From Halomonas halmophila (lineage in GTDB: Bacteria; Pseudomonadota; Gammaproteobacteria; Pseudomonadales; Halomonadaceae): a DNA stretch of 64,000 nt. Below are positions 55,772 through 64,000 of the stretch, in pieces (positions within the stretch are counted from its first letter, which is position 1; every line of letters begins with the position of its first letter). Below the pieces are notes generated by a model. That model did no database searches. It saw only the letters and a program-made list of their open reading frames with translations, and was not told where the DNA came from. The stretch is from assembly GCF_006540005.1 (NCBI RefSeq), contig NZ_BJOC01000021.1:1-64000 (forward strand), in the 5' to 3' direction. The position numbers were made by a program, and so were the translations under genes.

Positions 55772-57076
55772 ATGTCCTTACGCCCCGCTGGCCAATCCCC
55801 TGTATGGCGCCGCCTGGTCACGATCTGGCTCCCCGTCTGCCTGCTGTTGGCCCCGCTGACCACCGTGGCGGCGCCGGAGGCGCAGCCAGAGGACAACGAC
55901 CTCCCGGTGGCCGAGATCCAGGCCTTTGCCGAAGTCTTCGAGCGCATCAAGCGCGCCTATGTCGAGGATGTCGACGACGCGACCCTGTTGCGCAATGCCA
56001 TGCGGGGCATGCTGAGCGAGCTCGACCCGCACTCCACCTACCTGGACGAGGAAGCCTACGACAACCTGCGCGAGTCGACCCAGGGCGAGTTCGGCGGCGT
56101 GGGCATCGAGGTCGGCAAGCGCGACGGCCAGCTCACCGTGATCACGCCCATCGATGACACGCCCGCTTCCGCGGCCGGCCTGCAGGCCCAGGACAGCATC
56201 CTGCGCATCGATGACACGCCCACCGAGAGCCTGTCGCTGCAGGAAGCCGTCGAGCTGATGCGTGGCGAGCCGGGTACGCAGATTCGCCTGACCATCCTGC
56301 GGGCCGGCGAGGACGCGCCGCGCACTATCACCCTGGAGCGCGAGATCATTCGCACCCAGAGCGTCAAGCACGACATCCTGTCACCGGGTTACGGCTACCT
56401 GCGCATCAGCCAGTTCCAGACCCGCACCGGCGACCAGGTGCTCAATGCCCTGAACGAACTGACCGACGAGCAACCGCTGCAGGGGCTGGTGCTCGACCTT
56501 CGCAACAACCCCGGCGGCGTGCTGCAGGCCGCGGTCGATGTCGCCGACGCCTTCCTCGAGGACGGCCGCATCGTCTACACCGAGGGCCGGCTGCCCGACA
56601 GCGAGCTCAGCTTCTCGGCCAGCAGCAAGACCGCGGCCCCGGACGTGCCGCTGGTCATCCTGATCAATGGCGGCAGCGCCTCGGCCGCGGAAATCGTCGC
56701 CGGCGCCCTCCAGGACCAACGGCGTGGCGTGGTGATGGGCACTCAGAGTTTCGGCAAGGGATCCGTGCAGCAGATCATGCCGCTGGGCGACGACGAAGCC
56801 CTCAAGCTGACCACGGCGCGCTATTACACGCCCAATGGCCGTTCCATCCAGGCCCAGGGCATCGAACCGGATGTCAGGGTGGTGCGGGGTCGCCTGGAGG
56901 TCGCCCAGGACAATGGTCTGCAGGTTCGTGAAGCCGACCTGGAGGGTCATTTGACCGGCAACGGCGAGGACGACGACGCCAGCCAGCTGAATACTCGCCT
57001 GCGCGATGACTATCAGCTCGGCGAGGCGCTGAACCTGCTCAAGGCACTCAACGTTCTCGAGAAGCGCAAGCGCTGA
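55772..57076 (+). CDS. Carboxy-terminal processing peptidase (S41 family)
   Basis: Periplasmic tail-specific protease of 434 residues with a signal peptide (LVTIWLPVCLLLAPLTTVAA). GGVGIEVGKRDGQLTVITPIDDTPA begins the PDZ domain; the catalytic Ser is in INGGSASAAEIVAGAL and the Lys in GTQSFGKGSVQQIMPLGD about 25 residues later. Homologues (CtpA) degrade peptidoglycan cross-link hydrolases in Pseudomonas with an adaptor. It follows envC by 95 bases, the common order. Confidence 0.95.
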   Translation: MSLRPAGQSPVWRRLVTIWLPVCLLLAPLTTVAAPEAQPEDNDLPVAEIQAFAEVFERIKRAYVEDVDDATLLRNAMRGMLSELDPHSTYLDEEAYDNLRESTQGEFGGVGIEVGKRDGQLTVITPIDDTPASAAGLQAQDSILRIDDTPTESLSLQEAVELMRGEPGTQIRLTILRAGEDAPRTITLEREIIRTQSVKHDILSPGYGYLRISQFQTRTGDQVLNALNELTDEQPLQGLVLDLRNNPGGVLQAAVDVADAFLEDGRIVYTEGRLPDSELSFSASSKTAAPDVPLVILINGGSASAAEIVAGALQDQRRGVVMGTQSFGKGSVQQIMPLGDDEALKLTTARYYTPNGRSIQAQGIEPDVRVVRGRLEVAQDNGLQVREADLEGHLTGNGEDDDASQLNTRLRDDYQLGEALNLLKALNVLEKRKR

Positions 57077-57082
57077 GGCCGT

Positions 57083-58318
57083 TCACCGGCAGCTGGCGGG
57101 CAGGCGGCCGCGGCGCCCGGCTGCCTGCTGCATCAGCAGACGCTTGAGCGGCCCAAGGCGATCGACGCTCGATAACCCCAGGTTGCGCGCCAGCGTCAGT
57201 GCCGGCTGCCGGGTACCGAACAGTACCCGAAAGGCATCCATCAGGCGCAGCATCACGGCATTGTCACCCCGCCGCCGGCGTGCATAGCGCGCCAACCAGG
57301 CTTCATCGCTCAGCGCCAGCCCCCGACGGCGGGCCGTCAGCAGCTCTTCGGCCAGCACGGCCACGTCCATCAAGCCTAGATTGGCCCCCTGGCCCGCCAG
57401 CGGGTGAATGCTGTGGGCCGCATCACCGACCAGCGCCAGCCCGGGCTGGGTATATCGCTCGGCATGGCGCTGGGTCAGGGGAAAGCTCACGGCCCGATCG
57501 GTCGGCGTGACCGCGCCCAGATGGCCACCGATGCCGGCTTCCAGCTCCGCGCCCAGTGCCTGCGGGGACAGCGCCACCAGATGCTCGGCGTGCGCCGGCG
57601 AGGTCGACCAGACAATCGAGCAGTGCCGGGCATCTCCCTGCAGCGTCAACGGCAGAAAGGCCAGGGGCCCATCGGCCAGGAAGGCTTGCCGCGCCACTCC
57701 ACCATGGGGCCGCTCGCAGCGCACCGAGGTGACCACCGCCACCTGACCGGTTTCACCGCACTGCGTCGCAATTCCGGCCAGCTCGCGCAGCGGCGAACGC
57801 GCCCCGTCGGCGGCCACCACCAGCGGGGCCACGAGGCTGCCGCCCTCCTCCAGCGTCAGCGCCGATGCCCCCGAGCGCCGTTCCAGGCCGGCCACCCTCG
57901 CCGCAAAGTGACACTGCACACTGGGCAACTCCGAGAGCCGAGCCTCCAGCGCCGCGACCACCACGTCATTCTCGACGATATGACCGAGCACCGGCAGGCC
58001 CGCCTGGTCGGCCGAGAAGCTCACCTCACCGGATCCTTCGCCATCCCAGACCTGCATGTGGTGATAGGGCGTGACCCGGCGCTTTTGCATCCGCTCCCAG
58101 ACACCCAGGCCTTCCAGCAGGCGTTGCGAGACAGGGGTCAGGGCACTGACACGCCGATCGGCCGCGCCACGCCCGGCCGTGTCGGCCTCTACGGGGCCGC
58201 TGCGGGCATCCACCAGGCTGACGCTCACGCCCGCCTGTCCCAGCAGGCACGCCAGGGCAGTGCCGACCATGCCCGCACCGACGATGATGACATCACTCTC
58301 TGCCGCCTCGGGCGTCAT
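57083..58318 (-). CDS. ubiI: UbiI/VisC-like FAD-dependent ubiquinone hydroxylase
   Basis: Flavin monooxygenase of 411 residues acting on a ring-hydroxylation step in ubiquinone synthesis, likely C5. N-terminal FAD motif DVIIVGAGMVGTALACLLGQAG, central DGARSPLRELAGI, and the second FAD motif ALVGDAAHSIHPLAGQGANLGLMDV. It is paired with ubiH (next feature) on the same strand, the E. coli order ubiH-ubiI. Which of the two does which position cannot be read from sequence here. Its 3' end converges on ctpA with six bases between stops. Confidence 0.88.
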   Translation of the reverse strand: MTPEAAESDVIIVGAGMVGTALACLLGQAGVSVSLVDARSGPVEADTAGRGAADRRVSALTPVSQRLLEGLGVWERMQKRRVTPYHHMQVWDGEGSGEVSFSADQAGLPVLGHIVENDVVVAALEARLSELPSVQCHFAARVAGLERRSGASALTLEEGGSLVAPLVVAADGARSPLRELAGIATQCGETGQVAVVTSVRCERPHGGVARQAFLADGPLAFLPLTLQGDARHCSIVWSTSPAHAEHLVALSPQALGAELEAGIGGHLGAVTPTDRAVSFPLTQRHAERYTQPGLALVGDAAHSIHPLAGQGANLGLMDVAVLAEELLTARRRGLALSDEAWLARYARRRRGDNAVMLRLMDAFRVLFGTRQPALTLARNLGLSSVDRLGPLKRLLMQQAAGRRGRLPASCR

Positions 58319-58358
58319 CTGCTTTCCTCACTCAAAAGATATGTCCCGGTATGCGCGC

Positions 58359-59582
58359 TCAACGCTCCAGGCCCATGGCCCGCCGACCCAGGGTGCGCCG
58401 CAACGGGCCGACCAGGTTGAGCCCGATCAGCCCCGCCGCTCGCGCGTGAGACAACACGGGGTGGTCGCGGCCAAAGAGTCGCACCAGCCCATCGCTGAAG
58501 CGAATCACGTTATCCCGATCGCCTCGGCGACGCGCCTCGAAATCATTCAGCGTGGCCATCGCGCCCGGGGCATCCCCTCGCACGCGGCCGGCCTCGATGG
58601 CCGCCACCAGGTCCATCACTCCACGCAAGGCCAGATTGAAGCCCTGACCGGCCACCGGATGCAACGCATGCGCCGCATTGCCCATCACCGCCAGCCCGGG
58701 ACGAATGCTCTCGCTGGCCGTGACCAGAGACAGCGGATAGGCATGCCGCTTGCCGAGGCGCCGGAAACGCCCCGCCCGATCCCCGAAGCTGCGCTGGAGA
58801 CGCGCCAGAAAGTCGGCATCGCTCAGCGCCAGGGCTTCCTCTTCGGCCCCTGCGGTGAAGGTCCAGACCAGCTCCATGCGTTGTCCATCCATAGGCAACA
58901 GGGCGATCGGCCCCGCGCTGCTGAAGCGCTCATAGGCCGTACCACGATGATCACGATCGACCTCCACGCTGGCAATCACCGCGACCTGTTCATAGGGCGA
59001 CTCCCGGCTCTCGATCCCCAGCCGTTCCTTGAGGCCGGAGCGACCACCGTCGGCCAGCACGGTCAGGCCGGCCTCGAGGCACTCGCCAGTGGAGAGCGTC
59101 AATCGATGGCCGGCATCGGTGGCATCAATCGCCTCCACCCTGGCCGGACAGTGCCAGTCCAGCGGCAGTTCGGCGAGCTGACGATGCAGTACCCGGCCCA
59201 TCCAGGCATTGGGCATGACATAGCCCAGGGCGTCGTCACCGAACTCTTCGGCACGCAGTCGCGTCGCTCCCAGACGGCCCTGCTCACTGACGTGAATGCG
59301 GCGGATCGGCGCGCCGCGTTCGGCCATGGCGTTCCACACGCCCAGGCCGGCGAAATGATTGGCCGTGCCCCGGGAAATGGCACTGGCCCGCGCATCGAAG
59401 CTGGGCTGCCAGGGAGTTTCCAGGTCTGCGGGCAAGGAGGCCGCTTCGACCACCGCCACCCTGAGCCCCTGCCCCTGTATCGCAGGCGTCAGCGCCACGC
59501 CCAGGCTGGCGCCGACCAGCCCGCCGCCGATGATCGCGACATCCACCTGTTGCGGCGCCGTGCGGGAGGCAGAATGACTCAT
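58359..59582 (-). CDS. ubiH: UbiH-like 2-polyprenyl-6-methoxyphenol hydroxylase
   Basis: Second flavin monooxygenase for ubiquinone synthesis, 407 residues. FAD motifs VDVAIIGGGLVGASLGVAL and GLAVMGNAAHALHPVAGQGFNLALRGVMDL, with DGGRSGLKERLGI between. The Arg-rich QPSFDARASAISRG after the first FAD motif is typical of UbiH. GGGGTG precedes the ATG at 59582; the open frame to 59630 was not used. UbiK at 20659 is an accessory factor for this complex. Upstream on the same strand should normally lie pepP, which is absent. Confidence 0.9.
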   Translation of the reverse strand: MSHSASRTAPQQVDVAIIGGGLVGASLGVALTPAIQGQGLRVAVVEAASLPADLETPWQPSFDARASAISRGTANHFAGLGVWNAMAERGAPIRRIHVSEQGRLGATRLRAEEFGDDALGYVMPNAWMGRVLHRQLAELPLDWHCPARVEAIDATDAGHRLTLSTGECLEAGLTVLADGGRSGLKERLGIESRESPYEQVAVIASVEVDRDHRGTAYERFSSAGPIALLPMDGQRMELVWTFTAGAEEEALALSDADFLARLQRSFGDRAGRFRRLGKRHAYPLSLVTASESIRPGLAVMGNAAHALHPVAGQGFNLALRGVMDLVAAIEAGRVRGDAPGAMATLNDFEARRRGDRDNVIRFSDGLVRLFGRDHPVLSHARAAGLIGLNLVGPLRRTLGRRAMGLER

Positions 59583-60136
59583 GCGACACCCCGTAATTTC
59601 ATAATATACATTACATAAAGCATGATTCACGTATCTCGCCAGCGGTTAATTATTGACCATTCACCCTGCCGATATAGCCCGGTGGGAACTCATGTATCGG
59701 CGCCTTTGCCTCGACGTCATCGCGCTACCCGGTGGCTGCCACCCACACACGTACGAAGCACTGGCCGTCGGGGCGACCAGTCGGCTCGAGACATCAATGG
59801 GATTCGTGCAGATTTGAAGCGAACGGCTCGTCACCCGACAGGGCATGCAGAATGCTGTCGCACTGACAGAAAAGGGGCCGACGGCCGCCGTGTAGCCGTG
59901 ACACAGGTCAACAGGACAAGAACACAGCGACGGCAACACCCGGCATTGCCCATCATCCAGTGCCGCACACCGGTACCACGGGCACCCGCTCGGGGCGGAC
60001 GCCCCGTGACACTCCGATAAGCGTAGCGCAGTGGCGGCATCTTGTCCGCTACCCGGTCAGGCCGCACCCGGCATGCGCTGGGGCCATCATCCTCGGGCGC
60101 GGCAACAGCGGCCCGTCATGGCCGGCGCGGCGCGAC
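59583..60136 (-). other. Gene-free gap where pepP is expected
   Basis: 554 bases between ygfB and ubiH hold no convincing gene. The conserved order in related gammaproteobacteria is ygfB-pepP-ubiH-ubiI, and aminopeptidase P (about 1.3 kb) is missing. The 93-codon minus-strand frame at 59661-59939 has no ribosome site or family trait. A short 7-bp hairpin CGGGGCG/CGCCCCG is at 59991-60006, and the last 60 bases before ubiH are AT-rich and may hold its promoter. I see no pepP remnant. Confidence 0.6.
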
Positions 60137-60718
60137 TCAGTGGGCGGGCCCCTGCTGCTCGGTCTGCTCGACCTGGGGCTGGCCGGGGTGCTGCTCGGTA
60201 TACAGCATCATGGCCGCCATCCGGGCATGTTCAGTCAGCGCGAAGAGATCGTTTTCGTTTTCAGTGCTGTCGTCGATATCGGTCTCGATATCGGTCAGTC
60301 CTGCCAGGTCATCGATGGCCTCACGCAGGGCCTCGGACCACTGCTTGCGCGGCTCCTCGCCGGCATCCCGGACCACCTCGAGAAATCCCAGCGTCCAGTC
60401 CTGCAGGCCCTGAGCGCGCTCTCCCAGCGAAAACAGTTCATCCGGCAGCAGGGGCTCGTAGTTCATTTCCGCCGCCGAGAGGGCCTCCAGCGTCTGGCGA
60501 CGCCAGCCCAGGAGGTGTTCCGCGGAGGTTTCATCCCGGGGTTGTTCGACTCCCAGGTTGTAACAGACCATCTGCAGCCAGCCCTCGGCATCCAGATCGT
60601 GCAGGGCCAGGGAGGCACACAGGCGGCCATCGAGAAACGACGGGGCCTGCATGCTGCCATGCAGCAGGAAGATATCGGCGATGGTAGAGAAGTCCTGGCG
60701 TTCGTTGATCAGTGACAT
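60137..60718 (-). CDS. ygfB: UPF0149 family protein YgfB
   Basis: Cytoplasmic helical protein of 193 residues, family UPF0149 (YgfB/YecA-like). FLLHGSMQAPSFLDGRL and the central WLQMVCYNLGVEQPRDE, with acidic LTDIETDIDDSTENENDLFALTEHARMAAMMLYTEQ matching the family end. In Pseudomonas YgfB dampens ampDh3 and mutanolysin-related responses. It is divergent from zapA by 132 bases, the standard arrangement. The ATG at 60718 has only a weak ribosome site. Confidence 0.9.
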   Translation of the reverse strand: MSLINERQDFSTIADIFLLHGSMQAPSFLDGRLCASLALHDLDAEGWLQMVCYNLGVEQPRDETSAEHLLGWRRQTLEALSAAEMNYEPLLPDELFSLGERAQGLQDWTLGFLEVVRDAGEEPRKQWSEALREAIDDLAGLTDIETDIDDSTENENDLFALTEHARMAAMMLYTEQHPGQPQVEQTEQQGPAH

Positions 60719-60850
60719 GTCGCGATCCTGGAGCAATCGTGCGCGTTGACCGCGCTTGAGCGGCTCTCTTATAGTGGCTGAAATTCGTATGCATGCCCGA
60801 TGTTAACGCATCGTCCCCCCAAGACGCGCCCTCGGCCCGCCGGAGCACCC

Positions 60851-61168
60851 ATGAGCGACTCTTCTAGGCCTACCATCGACATCACCCTGCTGGAGCGGCA
60901 GTACACCATTGCCTGCCCGCCGGAGGAAGAGGACAAGCTCGAACGAGCCGCCCGCTACCTCGACCGTGCCATGCAGGGCATACACGCTCAGGGCAAGGTC
61001 ATGGACCGCGAAAGGATCGCCATCATGGCGGCCCTGAACATCGCCAACGAGCTGCTCGAGACCCAGGACCATCAACGTGCCGGCGAGCAAAGCCTGAGCG
61101 AACTGAGCGAACGCTTGGACAAGGCGCTGCACCACGCCCCCGCCAAACGTGAAGGCAGTAGCGAATAA
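60851..61168 (+). CDS. zapA: Cell division protein ZapA
   Basis: Z-ring stabiliser binding FtsZ. 105 residues: N-terminal domain with DITLLERQYTIACPPEEEDKLERAARYLDRAM, then a long coiled coil (ERIAIMAALNIANELLETQDHQ to RLDKALHHA). ATG 60851; the open frame from 60800 is not supported. It is followed by 6S RNA and ygfA, the order fixed across gammaproteobacteria. Confidence 0.95.
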   Translation: MSDSSRPTIDITLLERQYTIACPPEEEDKLERAARYLDRAMQGIHAQGKVMDRERIAIMAALNIANELLETQDHQRAGEQSLSELSERLDKALHHAPAKREGSSE

Positions 61169-61242
61169 GCGGTAGGTACCGGTAAATCGCCGCATGATTC
61201 ACGATCCTGGGTAGTCGAGCATGAATTCCCTGGTTCCCGGCT

Positions 61243-61270
61243 TTGGCCAGGCGCCTGGCTCTGCTAGGAT
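61243..61270 (+). promoter_or_regulatory. 6S RNA promoter
   Basis: TTGGCC (61243-61248), 16 bases, TAGGAT (61265-61270). The predicted start falls at about 61277, exactly where the closing stem of 6S RNA begins. Confidence 0.6.
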
Positions 61271-61276
61271 GGAGGC

Positions 61277-61460
61277 GTTCCCTGGGGTGTTCGCCAGTCA
61301 TTATCGTCCCTCGAGCCTATGCGCATTACCCAGGGGGCCAATTGCTAGCCGGGCCCGTGTGCATGTCCGTGAGACGGAAAGCCTGACGGCTCGGCTGCGG
61401 CCACCCACCTTGAACCAATGGGTTCAAGGGCCAGAATGACAGCGGCACTCTGGGGAACTT
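61277..61460 (+). ncRNA. ssrS: 6S RNA
   Basis: About 184 nt, the length of E. coli 6S RNA, in the conserved zapA-ygfA gap. The ends close as a 13-bp stem with G-U wobbles: 61277-61289 (GTTCCCTGGGGTG) with 61446-61458 (CACTCTGGGGAAC). The hallmark 3' hairpin ACCTTGAACC...GGTTCAAGGG lies at about 61408-61432, as in E. coli and Pseudomonas. The RNA binds sigma-70 RNA polymerase in stationary phase. Its end is only 9 bases before the ygfA start, so the two are likely one transcript that is processed. Confidence 0.93.
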
Positions 61461-61468
61461 CATTCATC

Positions 61469-62089
61469 ATGAGCAGCATGCCGGATACCGTCGCACCCAC
61501 CAATCGACGCACACTACGGCGAGAACTCCGCCGTCGCCGACGCCAGCTGGATGCGCGTCAACAACAGCTTGCCGCCCGACGCCTCTGCCATGGCCTGCGA
61601 CAGCTGCCGGAACTCTTCCGGGCCCGTCGCGTCGCCCTGTATCTACCCAATGACGGGGAAATCGACCCCACGCCCCTGCTGCCCTGGCTCGCCCGGCGCG
61701 GCGCCAACGCCTATCTGCCGGTCCTGCGTCCGCTGGCCAGCAATAGCCTGTGGTTCGTGCATTACCATGCCGACACGCCCATGGTGACCAACCGCTTCGG
61801 CATTTCCGAGCCGGACCGACGCTACGCCGCCCACCGGGCCCATCGCCAGCCGGCCTGGACATTGAATGCCATCCTGCTGCCGCTGGTTGGTTTCGATGAT
61901 GAAGGCCAGCGCATCGGCATGGGCGGCGGCTTCTATGACCGCACCCTGGCCTTTACCCGCCGCCCCGGACCACGCCCTAGCCTGATCGGTGTCGCTCATG
62001 AGTGCCAGCGGGTCGAACGCCTGCCGGCCGAGCCCTGGGATGTGCCGCTGGATGCCATCGTCAGCGACCGGCAGGTTCTGCGTCCCTGA
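61469..62089 (+). CDS. ygfA: 5-formyltetrahydrofolate cyclo-ligase
   Basis: Converts 5-formyltetrahydrofolate to methenyltetrahydrofolate with ATP. 206 residues from the ATG at 61469 (61478 also possible). RRELRRRRRQLDARQQQLAARRL start helix, VALYLPNDGEIDPTPLL, and the phosphate-binding GFDDEGQRIGMGGGFYDRTLA with LIGVAHECQRV. Directly after 6S RNA, as in relatives; the 6S tail overlaps its ribosome-site region GGGGAA. Confidence 0.94.
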   Translation: MSSMPDTVAPTNRRTLRRELRRRRRQLDARQQQLAARRLCHGLRQLPELFRARRVALYLPNDGEIDPTPLLPWLARRGANAYLPVLRPLASNSLWFVHYHADTPMVTNRFGISEPDRRYAAHRAHRQPAWTLNAILLPLVGFDDEGQRIGMGGGFYDRTLAFTRRPGPRPSLIGVAHECQRVERLPAEPWDVPLDAIVSDRQVLRP

Positions 62090-62153
62090 GGACGTCACAG
62101 GGCGCACAGTCGTTGCTGAACACCCTCTGTGCGATCCATACGACGCTATATAA

Positions 62154-62189
62154 AAAGCGGCCGGTGCCTCGGGCACCGGCCGCTTTACT
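62154..62189. terminator. Bidirectional terminator after ygfA
   Basis: A 15-bp perfect stem, AAAGCGGCCGGTGCC/GGCACCGGCCGCTTT (62154-62168 with 62172-62186), loop TCG. A-run before and T residues after allow use from both sides: ygfA on plus and the small membrane protein on minus. Confidence 0.92.
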
Positions 62190-62221
62190 TGAATCCTGCA
62201 GCTTGTCAGCGGAAGCGTTGC

Positions 62222-62317
62222 TCAGTTGCCGGCCAAGGCCTGTGCATAACCGGTGACCACGACAGCTACACCGAACAACAGAACCAGCACCATGACCAGG
62301 TCAGGCTTGCGCTTCAT
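62222..62317 (-). CDS. 31-residue single-helix membrane protein
   Basis: Tiny protein starting MKRKPDLVMVLVLLFG, with a hydrophobic helix of about 18 residues and a short tail ending TGYAQALAGN. AAGGAG sits 7 bases before the ATG, one of the best ribosome sites in the window, and the gene is followed by the bidirectional terminator. Similar MKRKPDL-start small proteins occur in other gammaproteobacteria to my recollection. Function unknown; too short for the usual gene finders. Confidence 0.75.
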   Translation of the reverse strand: MKRKPDLVMVLVLLFGVAVVVTGYAQALAGN

Positions 62318-62623
62318 CTTCGACTCCTTGCTTGAGCTGACTTGCATAGGCGGCATCCCCGGTGCTCGGTTTCCACGACCCTGTTGCCGCATGGCCGTCC
62401 CGGTGGCGAACGTCGCGCAAAATGCGGCCTTGCCGCGGCCGATAGCACCAATCTGCCGATCGATGGCGAGGGTAGCGGATGAGGCCGGGCATGACAACTC
62501 TCATGCCCGGGTATCCCTCTGGTGGAGGAAGCCGGGAAAGGACTCGGGGCCCATCGAGCAGGGGCCGCCGCGACAGGCGGCGACCCGAAAGTATGCACTC
62601 ACTATCGCTTCACGGACCGGCCA
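62318..62623. other. Gene-free stretch with two hairpins
   Basis: 306 bases between ilvA and the small membrane protein. CCGGGCATGA/TCATGCCCGG (62485-62494 with 62501-62510) is a perfect 10-bp stem; GCCGC/GCGGC around 62566-62584 is a weaker one nearer ilvA. No T-runs follow on either strand. No convincing gene is seen; a promoter for the small gene must lie here but is not obvious. Confidence 0.6.
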
Positions 62624-64000
62624 TCAGGCCATGAACAGCCGATAGGCCGGATTGTCGGTTTCCTTCCAGTAGCGGTAGCCGATGTCGTCGAAGTACCCCT
62701 GGACGTGGGACAGATCATCAGCGGGCACCTGCATGCCGACCAGCACCCGGCCATAGGCCGCACCATGGTTGCGGTAATGGAACAACGAGATATTCCAGTC
62801 CTGGGGCAGATGCGTCAGGAAGTTCATCAGCGCGCCCGGGCGCTCGGGGAACTCGAAGCGATAGACCTCTTCGGCAAACCGCTCCTGGGGCCGCCCACCC
62901 CCCAGGTGACGAATATGCAGCTTGGCCAGCTCATTGTCGGTCAGGTCTTCCACCGTATAACCCGCTTCCTGCAGCTTGTCGATCACGGCCTGGCGATCCT
63001 CACCCCCGGGCTTGACCTGCACGCCGACAAAGATGTGCGCGGACTCCGGATCGGCATAGCGATAGCTGAATTCGGTCACCATGCGCTTGCCGATGGTACG
63101 GCAGAACTTCTTGAAGCTGCCGGGCCGCTCCGGGATGGTCACCGCCAGGATGGCCTCGCGCTGTTCGCCGAGTTCAGTGCGCTCAGCGATGTGCTGCAGC
63201 CGATCGAAATTGGTATTGGCCCCGGAGTTGATGCAGACCAGCGTCTCGCCGCTCGCCCCGGAGGTCTGGATATACTTCTTGAGCCCCGCCAGCGACAGGG
63301 CGCCCGAGGTCTCGGAGACGGCACGCGTCTCCTCGAAGATATCCTTGACCGCCGCGCACATTTCGTCGGTGTTGACGGTAATGACCTCATCGATGAGGTC
63401 ACGCATCAGGGCGAAGGGGGCTTCACCGATCTGCGCCACGGCCACCCCTTCGGCGAACACGCCCACCTGATCCAGGATCACCCGCTCGCCGCATTCCAGG
63501 GCCGCCTTGAGGCAGGCACTGTCTTCCGACTCGACCCCGATGACCTTGACCTCCGGCCGCAGGTACTTGACGTAAGCGGCGATACCGGCGATCAGGCCGC
63601 CTCCGCCGACCGGCACGAAGATGGCGTCCAGGGGCGTGGCCTGCTGACGCAGGATTTCCATGCCCACGGTGCCCTGTCCGGCGATGACGTCGATATCATC
63701 GAAGGGCGGGATATAGGTATAGCCATGCTCCTGGATCAGCTCCTGGGCATGGGCCGCCGCCTCGGCGAAGGCATCGCCCTTGAGCACGACCCTGGCACCG
63801 CGCGCGCGCACCGCCTGTACCTTGATTTCCGGGGTGATGCGCGGCATCACGATGACCGCCTTGACGCCCATCAGCTTGGCCGCCATGGCCAGCCCCTGGG
63901 CATGGTTGCCGGCCGAGGCAGCGATGACGCCCTTGGCCTTCTGCTCATCGGTCAGCTGGGCCATGCGATTGTAGGCCCCGCGAATCTTGAAGGAATGGAC
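62624..64000 (-). CDS. ilvA: Threonine ammonia-lyase, biosynthetic (partial)
   Basis: PLP enzyme turning threonine into 2-oxobutanoate for isoleucine synthesis. The start lies beyond the right edge of the window; 458 residues remain. The PLP Lys is present in HSFKIRGAYNRM (Lys codon at 63986-63988), with SAGNHAQGLA for phosphate binding and VGGGGLIAG. The C-terminal half has two ACT-like regulatory domains (AVTIPERPGSFKKFCRTIG, and RFEFPERPGALMNFLTHL) for isoleucine feedback, so it is the biosynthetic rather than catabolic form. Confidence 0.96.
   Translation of the reverse strand, partial: VHSFKIRGAYNRMAQLTDEQKAKGVIAASAGNHAQGLAMAAKLMGVKAVIVMPRITPEIKVQAVRARGARVVLKGDAFAEAAAHAQELIQEHGYTYIPPFDDIDVIAGQGTVGMEILRQQATPLDAIFVPVGGGGLIAGIAAYVKYLRPEVKVIGVESEDSACLKAALECGERVILDQVGVFAEGVAVAQIGEAPFALMRDLIDEVITVNTDEMCAAVKDIFEETRAVSETSGALSLAGLKKYIQTSGASGETLVCINSGANTNFDRLQHIAERTELGEQREAILAVTIPERPGSFKKFCRTIGKRMVTEFSYRYADPESAHIFVGVQVKPGGEDRQAVIDKLQEAGYTVEDLTDNELAKLHIRHLGGGRPQERFAEEVYRFEFPERPGALMNFLTHLPQDWNISLFHYRNHGAAYGRVLVGMQVPADDLSHVQGYFDDIGYRYWKETDNPAYRLFMA

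Noticed and set aside
59661..59939. 92-codon minus-strand frame in the pepP gap
   Set aside because: No ribosome site, no recognisable domain and high Ser/Cys/Arg content typical of chance frames.

Overview
This 64 kb window is a chromosomal segment of a high-GC, moderately halophilic gammaproteobacterium, almost certainly a Halomonas or close relative. The strongest marker is the four-gene teaABCD locus, the ectoine-specific TRAP transporter plus its universal-stress regulator known from Halomonas elongata. Gene orders elsewhere (zapA-6S RNA-ygfA, secB-rhodanese-gpmI-envC-ctpA, xseB-ispA-dxs, ubiK-yifB beside glnK-amtB, gshB-yqgE-ruvX) are those of Pseudomonas/Halomonas-type gammaproteobacteria. 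I see no transposase, integrase, phage gene, rRNA, tRNA or CRISPR array; the window is core genome with short palindromic repeats in its intergenic spaces.

Layout. 1-9 kb: ABC-F ATPase, TIGR02444-type protein, ectoine transporter teaABCD, periplasmic FKBP isomerase, SCO1-type copper chaperone, AEC permease. 8.95-9.15 kb: a Fur-box promoter, a structured transcript and a terminator that together look like an iron-regulated small RNA. 9-15 kb: LysR/EamA divergent pair, trmB-thiG-thiS, DUF423, alanine/glycine:Na+ symporter. 15-25.5 kb: malate synthase G with an IclR-like operator, hydrolase and lipoprotein, yifB-ubiK, then glnK-amtB-glnK with an NtrC enhancer, and the fpr/finR pair. 25.5-34 kb: hemE, ribA, an NhaC antiporter with a structured leader, djlA, and dxs-ispA-xseB for isoprenoids. 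34-42.5 kb: serA, trhO, an IclR regulator, and a tyrosine/homogentisate catabolic cluster (MarR, hmgA, fahA, maiA) with paired operators. 42.5-52.7 kb: DUF1127 protein, MocR regulator with a long palindrome, pyrB, ruvX-yqgE-gshB, cvfB, homocysteine methyltransferase with a MetR-type box, rsmE, secB, rhodanese. 52.9-64 kb: gpmI-envC-ctpA, two ubiquinone hydroxylases, ygfB, zapA, 6S RNA, ygfA, a 31-residue membrane protein and ilvA running off the right edge.

Working together: osmolyte salvage (TeaABCD), Na+ handling (NhaC, alanine/glycine symporter) and possibly betaine-linked methionine synthesis fit a salt-loving lifestyle; nitrogen signalling, ubiquinone synthesis and division/envelope genes form the housekeeping background. 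The least explained items are the candidate Fur-regulated sRNA and a ~113 bp palindromic intercistronic repeat whose arms covary between two complete copies. Coordinates and motifs were read by eye; no alignment or folding was run.
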